Numbered from the stretch's first letter, positions 1 through 12,350 are shown. The stretch: DNA of 64,000 nt from Trichobilharzia szidati (GCA_944472155.2 OX235277.1:9434804-9498803); one strand, 5' to 3'. Numbers and translations: made by a program. Notes: generated by a model not told the origin, from the letters alone.

Positions 1-27
1 TTTCTGTTGATTTCAATGACTACTGAT

Positions 28-664
28 TCAACTACTCTCTACTCTACTTCGGCTATCTCCTACGGAAGGATGAGCCGGCCTCATGAACATCTCGAATCAT
101 CGCTGCCCAGGCGCGGCGATCTGATGAAGAGAGTTCATGAAGTTTCATGGGAATTTGTTACGAGTGATGTCCCCAGAATCGCTCGGCCTTTTGTTTGAGA
201 GTGCAGCTCTAGCCTTTACACAACCAAGTGTGACCTACAAGGCAGTAGGAGTGGAGTAGGGAGTCCACTATCCATTGGCAGCCGGTGACCGGAGTTCGGT
301 TCATACGCCTTTTTGAATGGGGCCAGACATCCAGGAAATCCAACAAGCCCTTTGTCCATACGTCTGCCGGTGAGCTCCAGTGAGTTTCATACGCCAGTCG
401 TTGGAGGTTTGGAATCAGGGTTTAGCCATCTCTCCTAGACTGTCATCCAATAGACAGTCAACCCGGTGAAGAGCGCCGGGCATCCGCTTTCGCCCTCTCA
501 CTTTGGTGAAAAACACCTCCGCCACGTGAAAGCAGTGAGTAGGACTTCCTCAGGAGAGGCTATGTAAGACGCCCGGTCATATGGGAGCATTTCAAGAGGT
601 GTTTGGAGGGGTGGCCAACCCGCATCGCAAGGCACCCACCCCCGACCATCCTGAGGCTTTGGAG
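28..664 (-). repeat. Unclassified ~0.63-kb GC-rich retroposon, copy 1
   Basis: Its reverse complement recurs at about 23032-23631. On its own strand it starts near the CCTCAGGATGGTCGGGG motif (about 650) and ends in a short GTA/GAGTA-type tail near position 30. It is more GC-rich than the surroundings. I recognise no protein in it. The two copies differ by a block of about 30 nt near 95-130. Confidence 0.7.
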
Positions 665-2265
665 ACCTCAACTGGATATTCAGCGCTAAATTTTACGATT
701 ACACGAACACTGGCACTATGTAATGTTTGTTTCCTATTACTGTATTTGCGATTTACTAATTTTATTTTTTTTTTGATAAGGCCTTTAGTGTCAAGAGATA
801 TTTCTCATGAACAAAGTACTTTAGTGAGTCATCTCGGGTAGAATTTTTCAGGTACAGAGTTCAATGATGCTATAATCATTATCTAGTGATAAAATAACAT
901 GATACAAAAACGAAATAACAAAATAAAGAATCGATTGAGATGTGGAAGGTGAGTCGATCGATTTTGAAGTTTTATCGATTAAGATGGCTAGAATGTACAC
1001 TACATTTTGCATTTACACTTGCAGCATCGTTTGCATTTTGGATGTAAGTGACTCTTATCTGGCATTGTACGGAATAATGAAACATAGAAAATACTAAAGT
1101 GTAGTAATGCGGTGACTATAAGAAAACAGGCTAAGAGCGAACACATAAATAATACAGGAATATTTCTGTTATAAACTGAACGAATGAAGATGGAGCTTGC
1201 TAATATTCTGGAGCAGTTTTAGATAGAACACTGTCCCATTTTAATAATGGCACTACTTCACTCAGTGAAACTCAGTAAGTTAACATTCTTTTAGGTTGAA
1301 TACTGCATTACTGAAGAACCTTTTGTATTCAAACTACGGAAGTTATTTCCTTGCTCGTACGAATAACTAAGGTACTTAGTGATGCCGGTAATCCAGTGCA
1401 CACCTATATTATTGGATTCAGTTTGAGTGTGTACTGAAATACTAGAGCATAAAATTTTCATTACCCGCGAATTCTGACAGAGGTCAGAGCAATCCTAGAT
1501 TGCACTATATCACAATTGATCAGAAGCTTTTAGCTGAATTCTACAAATATCTTCATCAAACTCGACGAGATACAGGAGCAGTGAAAAGTTCACAAAAGAC
1601 ACGTCATACTCTACAGACGACTGAAGAACATTTGAATATTTAAGTGAATGCGTTGACTTCATAAATGGAATATGTGCAGACTTCATAAAAGAATATTGGA
1701 CCCAACTGAGTAATAGTATCCGTGTCATAAAATGGCTCACTGAGCAAAATTATAAAAAGTCACCTGTAGGAATTTATGTCGATGTCCTGCTTCAAAATCT
1801 TTGCAAATTCTTTAATGAGGTACCAAGACTGCTTGGATTCTACAGAGATCCTAATACCCAATTTTGACGTACTTTGATGGGATCTCAGTTCAATTTGGCG
1901 ACTCTAGGGAAGGTGAAAATATTTTGAAGCACTTACCGAAAATTACTAGGTTAAGCTGCCCAACACCATATGTATATATACATACAAAATATAATTACTC
2001 ATTTATTTGCAGGTGAATAAAAATTACGTAATTAAAATTATAGTTAGATCTTATTGAACCTATGAGACATTAAATATGCTGTACATCTAACATACTGTGG
2101 GTCAAAAGGAGTGAAACTTTGTTTCCGAGCAATTTGACTAGTTGTCGCAGTTATTTAGTGAGTTGTTGGCAATATCGCCTAGCTAGATATGTTATACCAT
2201 AGCAACCATCAGCCATATGCTGACTGGAAACCCTTCAAAAAGATACTGCAGCAACTAAGTACATC
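665..2265. other. AT-rich intergenic stretch, nothing recognised
   Basis: Short open frames here have no recognisable domains and AT-rich composition. No RNA gene or repeat shared with the rest of the window was seen. Confidence 0.5.
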
Positions 2266-2509
2266 CATTTAAATGCACCGATTTCCCCTCAAAACCCCCA
2301 ATTTCATTCTGGATAGGATAATATGTAGAGATAACTTGGAAAATCTGCTAGATCTAGGAATTACCCAGTCGTTTAATGTACATGGGCAATGTGGGCAAAA
2401 CATGGGATAAACGGGTAATTGTGATCGGCAAAAAGGTGAACAAAAGATGGTGTAATTGCAACCGATTTTACCCACTTTGCCCACTTTTTCCCCGTTTGCC
2501 CATGTGCGT

Positions 2510-3225
2510 AGAAACTTTTGATGATCGGTTTATGAAAACCACCATAAACTCCAACAAGGAATATATCACTGAGAAACGGTTTCACCAGTCTACCCAATAT
2601 CGGCCAAACTTGCTGTGTACCATTGTTAAACAGTGAAAATCTATCAACATTCAGCTGCAGACTCACGCAATCAAAAGATGCAAACTGACACCAAGGACTC
2701 AGTATAGGCAGAAGTATACTTTGCAAACCAATATGATAGTACACTCCACTACCAATAACAGTTGAGGGGCATGACTGGCTAGTTTTGAGAAGGTATCTTA
2801 TATTTGTTGGTAATTTTGGAAGATGCCGTTTGAACAGTCGCATTATCTTCACACCATCAACAATGGAAGTTTTAGTGGTCAGCATAACCTTTAAGGCTGT
2901 TGCCATAAGTTCTGCCTTTGAATTGCGTTCTTTGGCGTTATTGGAACATCTCTCATGGGAAGACGGAGCACCCGCGGCATCACCTTATCAATCATCACAT
3001 GAAATGCTAAGAAACCCACTTGGTAAAGTGATTTGCATGTCACTTTGCACGTCTACGATGTTACAAGGAGTTTCATCTATTAGACATTCACCAGCCTCCT
3101 CGCTGAAATCGGGAAATATTATCTGGGAGACGTCACCAAGCAACTCCCTCTTCAATCTTTTAGTTCTTCTATAAAATGTGGATCGGTGACATGTCTCTCT
3201 TTCGAAGAAAACTGAAGCACAAGGC
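2510..3225 (-). pseudogene. CACTA-type transposase fragment, broken
   Basis: Read from about 3225 down, one frame has a CHRSTFYRRTKRLKRELLGD start-like segment and hits a stop near 2970. A second frame (2906-2540) carries LFKRHLPKLPTNIRYLLKT, then an INVDGLPLF-like stretch (LNVDRFSLFNN), WPILGRL and GVYGGFHKP. These pieces in this order are typical of animal CACTA transposase N-terminal regions. The coding part then runs into the subterminal repeat zone, so the catalytic part is absent. Confidence 0.6.
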
Positions 3226-5820
3226 TATATTAAAAGGAATAGAGTACTTCTAAGACGTCGGCGGGGATTCACATTACTAACACTTGGTACCAGTTTACTT
3301 TCAGTATCCATTTTATTAGCTTAAAGGACATTACACTATAAACACACAACTTACAAGGTTAGGAGTGCGACGGAGGATAGCGGCACAAATGGCTTATGGA
3401 GAGGCTGAGCACTTCAAGGTCACTTACGCACACTGTGATTGGTAGAATTTCCTTTGCGTAAACGTTGCGGCTAATACGTGTCGTACGTTACTGAGGCGGG
3501 CTTTGAAATAACAATGGTGACTCTAAACTTTGGGAACCCAAACGAACGAACGGACAAATGACCTTGACAAGGACAATTTTAACCAATCAGAAGGCTTAAA
3601 ATGAACGGCGCATAATTTTAATAAATCGTTTATATACAAGTAAAGCAATGTTAAAAAATAGTTACAAAGGATAGCGTTCTCGTATATGTTGCAAAAAAAG
3701 TCCCAATTAGACATAGGAGTGACAGGTGATTTGAAAGTTACACAATTCCTGAAATCTATCGTGGAATATATAGAAGACTAATCTATAGAATTTCTCCAAC
3801 TCTGTGATTGTTCCCTCCCTTGTTCACATATTCAGTGCAGCTAAGATAAGGAATTGTTCACCAGAGGTAAGATGAATTTATCTGATATGTATCCATCCTC
3901 AGATATTTCTCAATACGGTCGAAGAAACACAATGTTAATCCTTGCTTGAAAAGTTCTCATCCAGTTTCTCCGAACAGATCTGGTGGTGACGAAAACTGCA
4001 AAGACTGGTCGAACATCACCACCAACGGGGACAAACTGATAGAGATGTTGCGGGCAGAGTGTTTGGTGAACTTATGATGTCTAATCATCATAGCTATGAT
4101 GCAGCTATAAAAACTCTACAACTGTGATTTTTTCACTGGATTGTTATTCACTCTTTTTAGTGTAGATATGTACTCTTTGATTCTGAGTTATTTTTAACTT
4201 CATTGATTGTTGTTTCCTTGCAAATATATGCATTTTTGTCGACTAACTTTGTCTCTTGTACTAATCATGTTGAGGACATTGCAGAGTTAACGAGAATGAA
4301 AGGCGACGTAGTAATACTTATGTGAAATGCGTCAGTCTTAAACTGTTATTATTTCCTCAATGCGTCATTAAGCCTTGCATAAAGTGTTTCAGTTACGTTT
4401 AGTCCGGTTGCGTATAATATTATTATTCACGATTGTCAAGAAAGTGGCCGTAAAAAATATGTTGGTACTGTGATAACGAAACATAACCTAGCAAACGTAG
4501 GTTCTATCCGTACACGACTTGTATTGGTAGTCTAGGCACTTCAAGTACACTCTGCAACGCACATCCTATTTATCACAAATAGTCTGTTATTCTTATGTTG
4601 CGTTTAACACCACTATCTCAAAGGAAATCTTTAGGTAATAAGGAGATAACTACATTTTTCTTCTTGTGTTATCATTTCCTATCAATAAGCCCTTACATGA
4701 TCACATCAACGCTTAGACTCGTGCATTAGTTTACTACGTCACTAAACTTCATTGATTATTTCGTTATCATAAAATACTGTAACACATTAGATAGGCTTTT
4801 GTTGTGCATATCGCCTGTTTAAGGTTTCCTAGCGAAAGCAATTACTCAAAAGCAATAGCAGTACCCCATCGTGACCAAATTCAACCACGTGTAAATATGA
4901 CATTTTACGAATATTACGTCTTCTACACTGGCATCGCTTCGCTACTCGACAAACAGTAAGTATTAATAGTGTATGAATGGAGTGAAAAACTTTCAAAACA
5001 ATATTTATTTCGATAAATACATTCGTAATATCACAAATATTTCATCATTTACACAAATATTATCTTTTTTAATCCTATTAGAATGTCCAAATGTATTGAG
5101 TGATTGAGGAAGTAAAGACCATAATCTGGAAATTAAAAAAATTAGTGAGAAAATGATGAGTCCAATAAACAACTTAATACATAGTACCTACCAGTTAAAT
5201 GGCTGTCTCTTCACCGTTATCTGACGAAATAACCAACTCAGTTTCCTTTCTAACTGTGAGATTTGGTAAAGATCATGACATCATACCTAACTCGATATTT
5301 AAACATCTCCTCATCATTCAAGTAAAAACCACTAAAAAATTGGAATTATTTGGCATTTTCTATCATAATTGACATTTTCCGACGAATTCTGACATTTCTT
5401 ATGCGCCTCAGCATGTCAATTCGGTGAGAGGACAGCATCTTTAAATACACTGAAAACGACCGTTATTCTCAAGTTTTACACGATTTTTCGTTAAAATACG
5501 GTATGTAAACCGTATTTCTGTCGAAAAAACCACTAAAAACAACGTAGAATAGCCCAAACACAACACCACGATAACACCTTACAAACTGCAGCAATCAGCT
5601 GATTTGTGCCGCTATCCTCTGCTTAGGGGTGCACGAGAATGAGTCTGAAATCGCGGTTTCGGAAGTTAAAATTCAAACAAACAAACGTGTTTTAATGACT
5701 TGAATGAAATAGTCAAACTTTGTCTTAATGCTACTTCCCAATGATAAAATGCTAAATGCATAATATTCACGCTGAAATCTGCTTCACCTAATGCATTTCA
5801 GATGTAATTACATACCTGGA
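3226..5820. other. Interior of CACTA remnant, nothing coding recognised
   Basis: No recognisable protein. A 25-nt segment, GAGGATAGCGGCACAAAT and neighbours, occurs inverted at 3372-3396 and 5588-5615 and may mark the ends of a nested element, but the similarity does not extend. Confidence 0.4.
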
Positions 5821-5880
5821 TATGTTTGCGCTACAAAAACGAAATCCCACCATTCTTCCCATTTTTCCCATATTTCCCAC

Positions 5881-6003
5881 GTTTTCCCACTTTGCCCATG
5901 TCAGTTTTGAAAATAGCCCACGTTTTCCCACTTTACCCATGTCATTTTTGAAAATAGCCCGCTTTTCCCACTTTACCCATGTTAGAAACGAAAAAGTGCC
6001 CAC
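5881..6003. repeat. 41-bp tandem repeat, three units, in transposon end
   Basis: Units 5881-5921, 5922-5962 and 5963-6003, each 41 nt, share TTTTCCCACTTTNCCCATG followed by a TTTGAAAATAGCCC-like part; the third unit is diverged. Related CCCAT/CCCAC motifs lie at 2376-2510 in the opposite end. Confidence 0.8.
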
Positions 6004-6199
6004 GTTTTTACCCACATATCCCAGGTCCAAAAAAAATAACCGACTGGGTAGAATTCCTACGGAGAAATAAAACTATCCATATATGTAGGATTACAATATC
6101 CTACTAATAAAACCAGAGGGAATTTTCAGAGTATTTGTGGAGACTTAGGAGTTTTGGGGGAATTTAAGCAAACTGACAGGGGGAAATCGCTGAGTAGTG

Positions 6200-7514
6200 T
6201 CTGGGACATCTTTATCCCAATCGAGATTTCGGGGAAGTGGGATGTGCATCCACACAATTTTTCCGCAGAATTCCGTATTAATCTACTCCGAAATTATTCT
6301 AAAATCACCCTGACTACCTCCCTCTTCGTCAAACTATTTCGGGTTAAATAGCGGACTAATCACTTTTAATGCCACATGATTATGATTGATTTTTCAAATT
6401 AACCCAGAAAGTAATTTGTGTTGGCTACTGTGGTTCATTTTCTTCAAAAACACAAATCAGCTTAAAGTATTATCGCATACGACTCTGATAAGGCAACCAA
6501 TGTCTGCAGTGACCTTGAACGCCGACCTTGAAACTGTAGATGTTTAAAAGGTTCCGTTCCAATATCCAGCATCGATTTACGTTAATTGTGGAAGGTAAGT
6601 AGCATTTTTGTACAGGTGCTGATGTGAAATATAAGAGATGCGGAATGAACAGTAATTGTAAGTAAATGATTCATAGAGTGTTTGAAAGTCCATAAAACTT
6701 CAAATTCACCGGTAAGTACACCATAATTGTGACATTTCCAGTTGTATATGAGACCAACTTTGAACTTGTCAGCAGATTTCATGATAGAGATGGTTCCGTT
6801 ATTCACCAGGTGGGCTAGCAATATTCCAAATTAGTTGAGGATATTGGCACTGTTTCAGTGCCTTCGTTTAAGGCAGTACCTTTGAAAAGAGAAGACACAA
6901 GAAAACCTCCAGAGAGGTGCAGAAGTATATGATAGGTGTTAATAATTCAAAACATGTATAACAAACATGGGGTTCATCATTTTTTGTTTGTTTTTTCATT
7001 AAAAAAAATACTATTTCCCCCTGAGATTTTCTAGTGATGGAATTCTAGTCTTTCTTGCGAAAAGAAAAAAGGTTTAAGTGAAAAAAGATGATAATTTTAC
7101 CTACTTATATAGGTTGAATATGAGTTAAACACAAAAGTCAAAGTGCGTGAACTATGTAGAAGAAAGGCGAGGGCTTAATAATAACTACTGTTTTTCTGAA
7201 GTATACATTTAGGTGTCCTTCTGAAGTAGGGGACTCATAACATGTACTTGCATTCAAGGAGTTTGTTATTTAAACTTCAGCTTTAGGCAAATTTTCAACT
7301 TCTGTTTTTTTAAAATTTTATTTATCCTCTTATTTTGCAGAAGCCATTCGAACTCAGGAGCCTTAGCAATAGAGTGCTGTCACACAGATAAGGGTGGTTC
7401 TCATATGTCCCCACCATCATATCCGCTGACTAGCAATCACCACCCTCCCACCTATTTTGTGCAGGGCCCTGGCTAAATGCTTCATATTTTGTTATATATA
7501 TCTTTTAATTTCTG
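6200..7514. other. Intergenic stretch, nothing recognised
   Basis: Only short frames without domains; AT-rich. Confidence 0.5.
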
Positions 7515-8240
7515 TTATAATATGCCACAAGCTTTTCTTTTTTTAAAAAAATATTCATTCGTCAACTCATTCGAAGTCATGTAGGTGCATCCAATTAATA
7601 CCATTGCGTTATTTAAGTGTAAGTTAACCCATAAAGTCTCAGGCATGTTAAGTGTACTACTTTCTAGCCGTGATACAGTAAGTGCATTCAGAAAGTACAT
7701 GAGACAACCCCCTCCCTTACCACCTTCCCTTTCACACCGAAAGTGTGTATAGTTAACTAAGCTTATATCTTCATCCAGTATGTTAGAATTACACCAGGAT
7801 TCAGTGATGACAATTATAGGGGGTTTGTATATTACTGTGAGTGCTCTGAGCATTGGCAGCTTATTTAGAACAGATCTAGCATTTATGAGGATCAAGTAAA
7901 GATGAGATATGAAGTAGCATTTGAAGTATTTCAGTTCGTTAATCAGCCCCGAGTATGGTTCAGCACCCAGTAGTACTGTTTGGCATGACGACCCTATGTT
8001 AAGAGGAGTTTCAACATCACACTCATTTATGTCCGTCGGGTTGGTGTGTGCTGTTTTCAGTGAAGAATTAAGCTTTGGAGTACTGAAATTGCTATAGGCT
8101 AAGGCGTTTTTATTTTTAGTTAAGCCAGAACCACGGCTAGGGATCTTTATTTGACCTAAACTTGTGCATGTATCAAGTGTGCTTAATGGATGCCGGTGAA
8201 CTAGACTCTTCCTATAGTCATGCAAAGGGGGAGCCAGCAT
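7515..8240 (-). pseudogene. CR1-like LINE ORF2, N-terminal endonuclease part
   Basis: A 241-residue minus-strand frame. After about 110 residues without known domain it has apurinic-type endonuclease motifs: LILINARSVLNKLP (start of the fold), IIVITESWC (catalytic Glu), YTHFRCEREGGKGGGCLMYF and LWVNLHLNNAMVLIGCTY. It stops before the GDFN and SDH catalytic motifs, so the copy is cut at its 3' side near 7540. Its ATG overlaps the stop of the upstream frame as TAATG. Confidence 0.75.
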
Positions 8241-8662
8241 TAACGGTTTAGGAGTGTTAACATACCTACCAGCTGTTTTTTCAACGCTGACAGGGACGCA
8301 GGGGATAAAAAATTATTAGGACCTTGTGGAGACCATGGTTTATTATTCGACCTATTGTTAGGTACTAGTTGTGTCCTTGTATGGGTTTCGTGTGTACTGC
8401 TTTGTGGGTTAGTTCCCAGCAGACTTGTACCATATATCCGATCAAAATTTATTTGTGTGCCATACTGTGAATGCCCTGAGTTGTTGGTGGTCGAGTTCTG
8501 ACTATTGTCACTTGTACTCTTGAGGGTGGCATTGTTTTGGCGTTGGTTATCAGTGTGGGCCATGGTGCTATTTCGCACGTTGTGGGTGCCAATACTATTG
8601 ACCGTGGGGAATGTGGGCTTACTTATACTGCCATTGTTGTTGTTGGCATGATTTGGGGTCAT
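8240..8662 (-). CDS. CR1-like LINE ORF1-type protein, Asn/Ser-rich
   Basis: A 140-residue minus-strand frame with many Asn, Ser and Thr (NHANNNNGS, NSTTNNSGHS) and no domain I can name. It ends in the TAA of TAATG, the ATG of which opens the endonuclease frame, so the pair looks like ORF1-ORF2 of one element. ORF1 of such LINEs normally codes for an RNA-binding protein; no zinc knuckle is visible, so this may be only its C-terminal part. Confidence 0.5.
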   Translation of the reverse strand: MTPNHANNNNGSISKPTFPTVNSIGTHNVRNSTMAHTDNQRQNNATLKSTSDNSQNSTTNNSGHSQYGTQINFDRIYGTSLLGTNPQSSTHETHTRTQLVPNNRSNNKPWSPQGPNNFLSPASLSALKKQLVGMLTLLNR

Positions 8663-8729
8663 ATTCTTCTTTTTTTAGCGATGGACTTATGGCTAGGAGA
8701 GGACAGGACTGACCGAACCTAAATCCACG

Positions 8730-9390
8730 GTTAGTAGATCAAACTGCGTAATCCTCTTTAATGTACCAGACTGTAGCAGTAGTCTGCTGGAAAACAGGGC
8801 ACTGTTTGACCAGGAACAGTGGTCCAACTTATGTAGCACACTGGGTCTGGACATCCAACTAGTAAAACTATGCATCCCCACTGAGGGTAACACTGGGCTC
8901 TACCGAGGATGCCAAAAAAGTTTAACTGACTTCTCAAGTCCTTTTTATGGGGAGGACCTGCAATATACGTGTTAGGCCAGATAGGCCATGGAAGGAAAGA
9001 CAGATGGCGAGGGAGTCGCCAGAGCTTATTCCTTCTGCCTCCATGGTTGTTCACGGCATTCCCGAACTGGTAACTGGGAACGCTTGTGAGAAACACTGTC
9101 ACGATGTACAGCAATGGAGATGGTTGGCATCCCAGATGGCTCTGGGAAGTTCAGGGGCTGTCTCTATTTATAGACTGCATCGACCCACTCACCTTATGTC
9201 AATTAACACACCACGTCTGTTAGCTGTCAAGTTCAGCTCCCGAGACCACTTGACTACTGCTCTCCACAGATGGTACGAGACCAAGGACAAGGTCAGCAAA
9301 CACATTCGCTGCTGCGAGAGCCGTCCTCGTACCCAAAGGAGAGAACAAAACGTTGTCAAAGAACATCTCCAACCCCTAGTCACAATATAG
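8730..9390 (+). pseudogene. LINE ORF1-like RNA-binding protein, broken
   Basis: Two related segments occur in succession: VILFNVPD...DQEQWSNL (8740-8860) and MVVHGIPE...DVQQWRWL (9040-9140), the latter followed by INTPRLLAVKFSSRDHL. The pattern of a beta-strand, a Pro turn, a QW-containing helix and a PRLLxVKF strand resembles RRM-like ORF1 domains of CR1-group LINEs. A stop lies between the two segments. Two RRM-like units in tandem is an inference. Confidence 0.55.
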
Positions 9391-9436
9391 CGGTGCAGCA
9401 CGGACGATGATAGCCAGTGTCATCCAGGTGCTTTGA

Positions 9437-10270
9437 TTGAACCAGAAGAAAAGACGCCAACAGGCCGGTTCCCGGGGAATCGGCCAACTAGTACGTAGGA
9501 TAACTCCTCAACCGACAGCCCACATCACGTCAACCACCCCCCAATACGGGGACGTGGTGAGACTGACTACCAGTTGCCTGTACAGTAATGTGAGAGGGCT
9601 AAGAGGCAAAATAGCTGAACTTAGATACCTACAATCACGGCTGAACTCCGAAATCATAATACTGACGGAAACCTGGCTAACCCCTACGGTGGCAGACAGC
9701 GAAGTCAGTATAAATGATATGGTCCTAGTCAGGCGAGATAGGGACCTGAAAGAAAGAGGTGGAGTCGCCATATACGTCAACAAACAGCTCAGATGTGTCC
9801 ACGCAATGGACCCTCCCCTCACTGAGCTCCGTGATTCCATATGGTGCCATTTCACCGTTGAGTACTGTAAATATCTAGTGGGCAGCATTTATAGATCACC
9901 TTCATGTGGAGCAGACCACAGCCGGATACTGGTGAATACAATTTCAGCGACACAAGACATGGGTTGTGATCAAATTGTCATAACTGGCGACTTCAGTGCC
10001 CCATCTCTTAACTTGATGACGGGATTTGCCCATGATAGATTTGATCGAAATCTGCTGCACACCATCAGGGAGGCCGGATTCACTGAAAATGTCAGAATGG
10101 ATACTAGATGGGGCCCAGATGGGAAGTCTTCTAGACTGGATTATGTGCTCACTAGTGCCCAGCTACTGGTGGAAAACGTTCAGATCACGACTCCCATAGG
10201 TCATAATATTCGACACAGTCCTCCACGAGCGTTTACAGTGGGACAATACACAGCCCTATCTGTGTTATAA
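9437..10270 (+). pseudogene. CR1-like LINE endonuclease domain
   Basis: 277 residues. Apurinic-type endonuclease motifs in order: YSNVRGLRGKIAELRYL, IIILTETWL (catalytic Glu), RGGVAIYVNK, GSIYRSPS, VITGDFSAPSLN and SRLDYVLTS. The usual GDFN is GDFS here and the final SDH motif is replaced by GHNIRH, so catalysis is probably lost. The frame ends near 10270; the element continues in another frame. Confidence 0.8.
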
Positions 10271-10289
10271 CAAAGCCAATTACGCCGAA

Positions 10290-12146
10290 ATGCGAAGACT
10301 TTTGTCTGAAGCAAATTGGCCAAAAAATTGGACAGAGCTTACAGTAGAAGAACACTGGGGAGTGGTAAAGGAGATCATTCACCAGGCGGTCACAGACACT
10401 GTTCCTTTAGTCACACCAAAAGCTAGGAAGCAACGTTCATGGCTAAAAAGGGGGAAACAACGCCTTCTGCAGGCAAAATGAAAAGCCTGGTTTGTGTGGC
10501 GACTATCGAAGAGTCAACCCGAACATGAAGTGTACCTTGAACTCAGGAATCGATGTAACATACGAGTCCGGAGTGATAGAAGGACATTTCAGAGAAACCT
10601 CGCCAATAAGCTTCTCGTGAACCCCAAAAGCCTATACAGGTTTATGTCTGAAAGAAAACCGACCAACCAGGGAGCTTGCAATCTAGTGGGTTCTGATGGG
10701 AAATCTCTTGTTAGTCTTGAAGTGGCAGAGACATTCAGTCCAGCCTTTCACAGGCAACTGAACAGTAACGAGGATTTCACCCCCACAAAACATCAAGATT
10801 ATAATGCAAAACCAACGTGCGAAAACCTGCTGGGTACATTTCAAATTACCTCGGCTATGGTACTCGTAAAATTGGGAAAGTTGGTTTCGGGAAAGTCTGC
10901 AGGTTGCGATGACATAAGACCATCCGTCCTGAAGCAGTGTTCAGAAAGTCTCTGCCGACCCCTAAGTGATCTGTTTCAACACTCCTTTGATGTAGGGAAA
11001 CTTCCATGTGAATGGAAACGAGCCATCCTATCCCCTATCTTCAAGGGTGGTGACCGGCAGAACGCGACCAGTTACAGACCAGTCGCGCTACTCCCAGTGA
11101 TATCGAAGATATTGGAAAGTCTCATTGGCGACCACATGAGAAAATACTTCGACGGGACTAACCTACTCCATGAAGCACAGCAAGGTTTCAGGAGGGGAAG
11201 ATCCTGTGTGACGAATCTTCTACTAGCTTGGAACGATTGGACACTATCCTGGGATGTAAAGGTACCAGTCCATGTGATCTTTCTCGACTTCGCGAAAGCA
11301 TTCGGCACAGTCCACCATGGTCTGCTCCTCCACAAAATAAGCAAGGCGGGTGTTTCTGGAGCACTTCTCGCATGGCTGAAAGATTACTTAGGCGAGAGAG
11401 AATTCTGCACCAAAGTCAACCGCATCCGATCATCCTGGCACACCTCGGCACCAGGGGTTCCTCAGGGTTCTATCAACGACCTGCCCTGTCAAATGAACTG
11501 CTCTGTGCTTCTTTACGCTGACGACGTAAAGATTTGGAGAGCAATAAACTCATCGGAAGACTCCGACAGATTGCAGGCTGACCTGCAAACTCTGGGGGAC
11601 TCGGCTCTGGCTAACGGAATGCCTTTCAACCTAAAGAAGTGCAAAGTAGTGCAACTTCATTCCGGTAGGTCACAGAGTGTAAATTACACCCTTGGTGGCC
11701 AGAACTTGAGTTGTGTGCCATCAGAACGCGACCTGGGTCTTATTTTAACAGAAAAGCTAGACACCAGTGTAAATTACACGAGGGACGTCGCCAAAGCTTA
11801 CGCAACTTTACACTTTATGCATAGGCAGCTGGGAGCTCTTACTCCCGAACTATTCTTAAGGTTGTATACGACATACGTGAGGCCACTCCTTGAGGTGCAT
11901 AATATCATTGCTCCTCCGCTACTCAAAAGGGATGCTAACATTCTAGAAAGTGTTCAGAGACGAGCGACAAAATGGGTGATCGGCCTCCGCAACAAATCAT
12001 ATGAGGAAAGACTGAGGAAATTAAGTCTTCTCACACTTAGTTACCGTAGTCACAGGGGAGACCTCATCACCGTCTATAAGATCCTGAATGATCAGGCCCA
12101 CCCTAATAAAAGCGTCCTGCCATTAAGTGATTATAGGCTTCCATGA
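10290..12146 (+). pseudogene. CR1-like LINE reverse transcriptase domain
   Basis: One frame with a single TGA at 10479-10481. RT motifs: GCDDIRPSVLKQC, LSPIFKGGDRQNATSYRPVA, FLDFAKAFGTVHHGLLLHK (motif A, with the second Asp changed to Gly), GVPQGS, LLYADDVKIW (catalytic YADD) and the C-terminal QRRATKWVIGLRNKSYEERL. Between GVPQGS and INDLP about ten residues (the usual VLGPLLFxxY part) are missing at 11471/11472 without a frame change. The protein could not be an active polymerase. Confidence 0.85.
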
Positions 12147-12350
12147 GGTAGCCCGCTAAGGATAGCACAGCAGAGACCAAAGACTCGAGTGCGTTCACAT
12201 TTCTTTTCGCTTCGAGTTTGCCGTCTCTGGAACGCTTTACCGGCGGCCGTGACTACAGCGCCATCTGTGGAGACTTTTAAGCGGAAGCTGGACAGTCATG
12301 CAGAAATGCATGGTTTGTGTCTCAATGGCTTATCCTCTTAAAATTTGAAA

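Larger units (their letters stand above)
2270..6199 (-). mobile_element. CACTA-like DNA transposon remnant (SmTRC1-like)
   Basis: The two ends are inverted relatives: the left end has CGATTTCCCC and AGGAATTACCCAGTCG (2279-2372); the right end, read on the minus strand, has CGATTTCCCC and AGGAATTCTACCCAGTCG (6190-6045). The right terminus reads CACTACTCAG on the minus strand, as expected for CACTA elements; the left terminus has decayed. Short CCCAC/CCCAT motifs lie just inside both ends, like CACTA subterminal repeats. A minus-strand transposase remnant lies at the left. A CACTA family (SmTRC1) is known from S. mansoni; assignment here is by similarity of the transposase fragment and end structure. 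Confidence 0.65.
8700..12350 (+). mobile_element. Near full-length CR1-like (SR1/Perere-like) LINE, inactive
   Basis: ORF1-like sequence (about 8730-9390), endonuclease (9437-10270), linker (10290-10481) and reverse transcriptase (10494-12146) in order, then a 3' UTR. It is interrupted by an early stop in ORF1 (near 8973), a frame change near 10270, a TGA at 10479 and an in-frame deletion in the RT core. It abuts another CR1-like LINE on the minus strand, head to head. Confidence 0.85.

Noticed and set aside
2376..2636. Plus-strand frame with MYMGNVGKTWDKRVIVIGKK
   Set aside because: It reads through the CCCAT/GGGCA-type subterminal repeats of the CACTA remnant, which give similar meaningless frames at 5788-6070.
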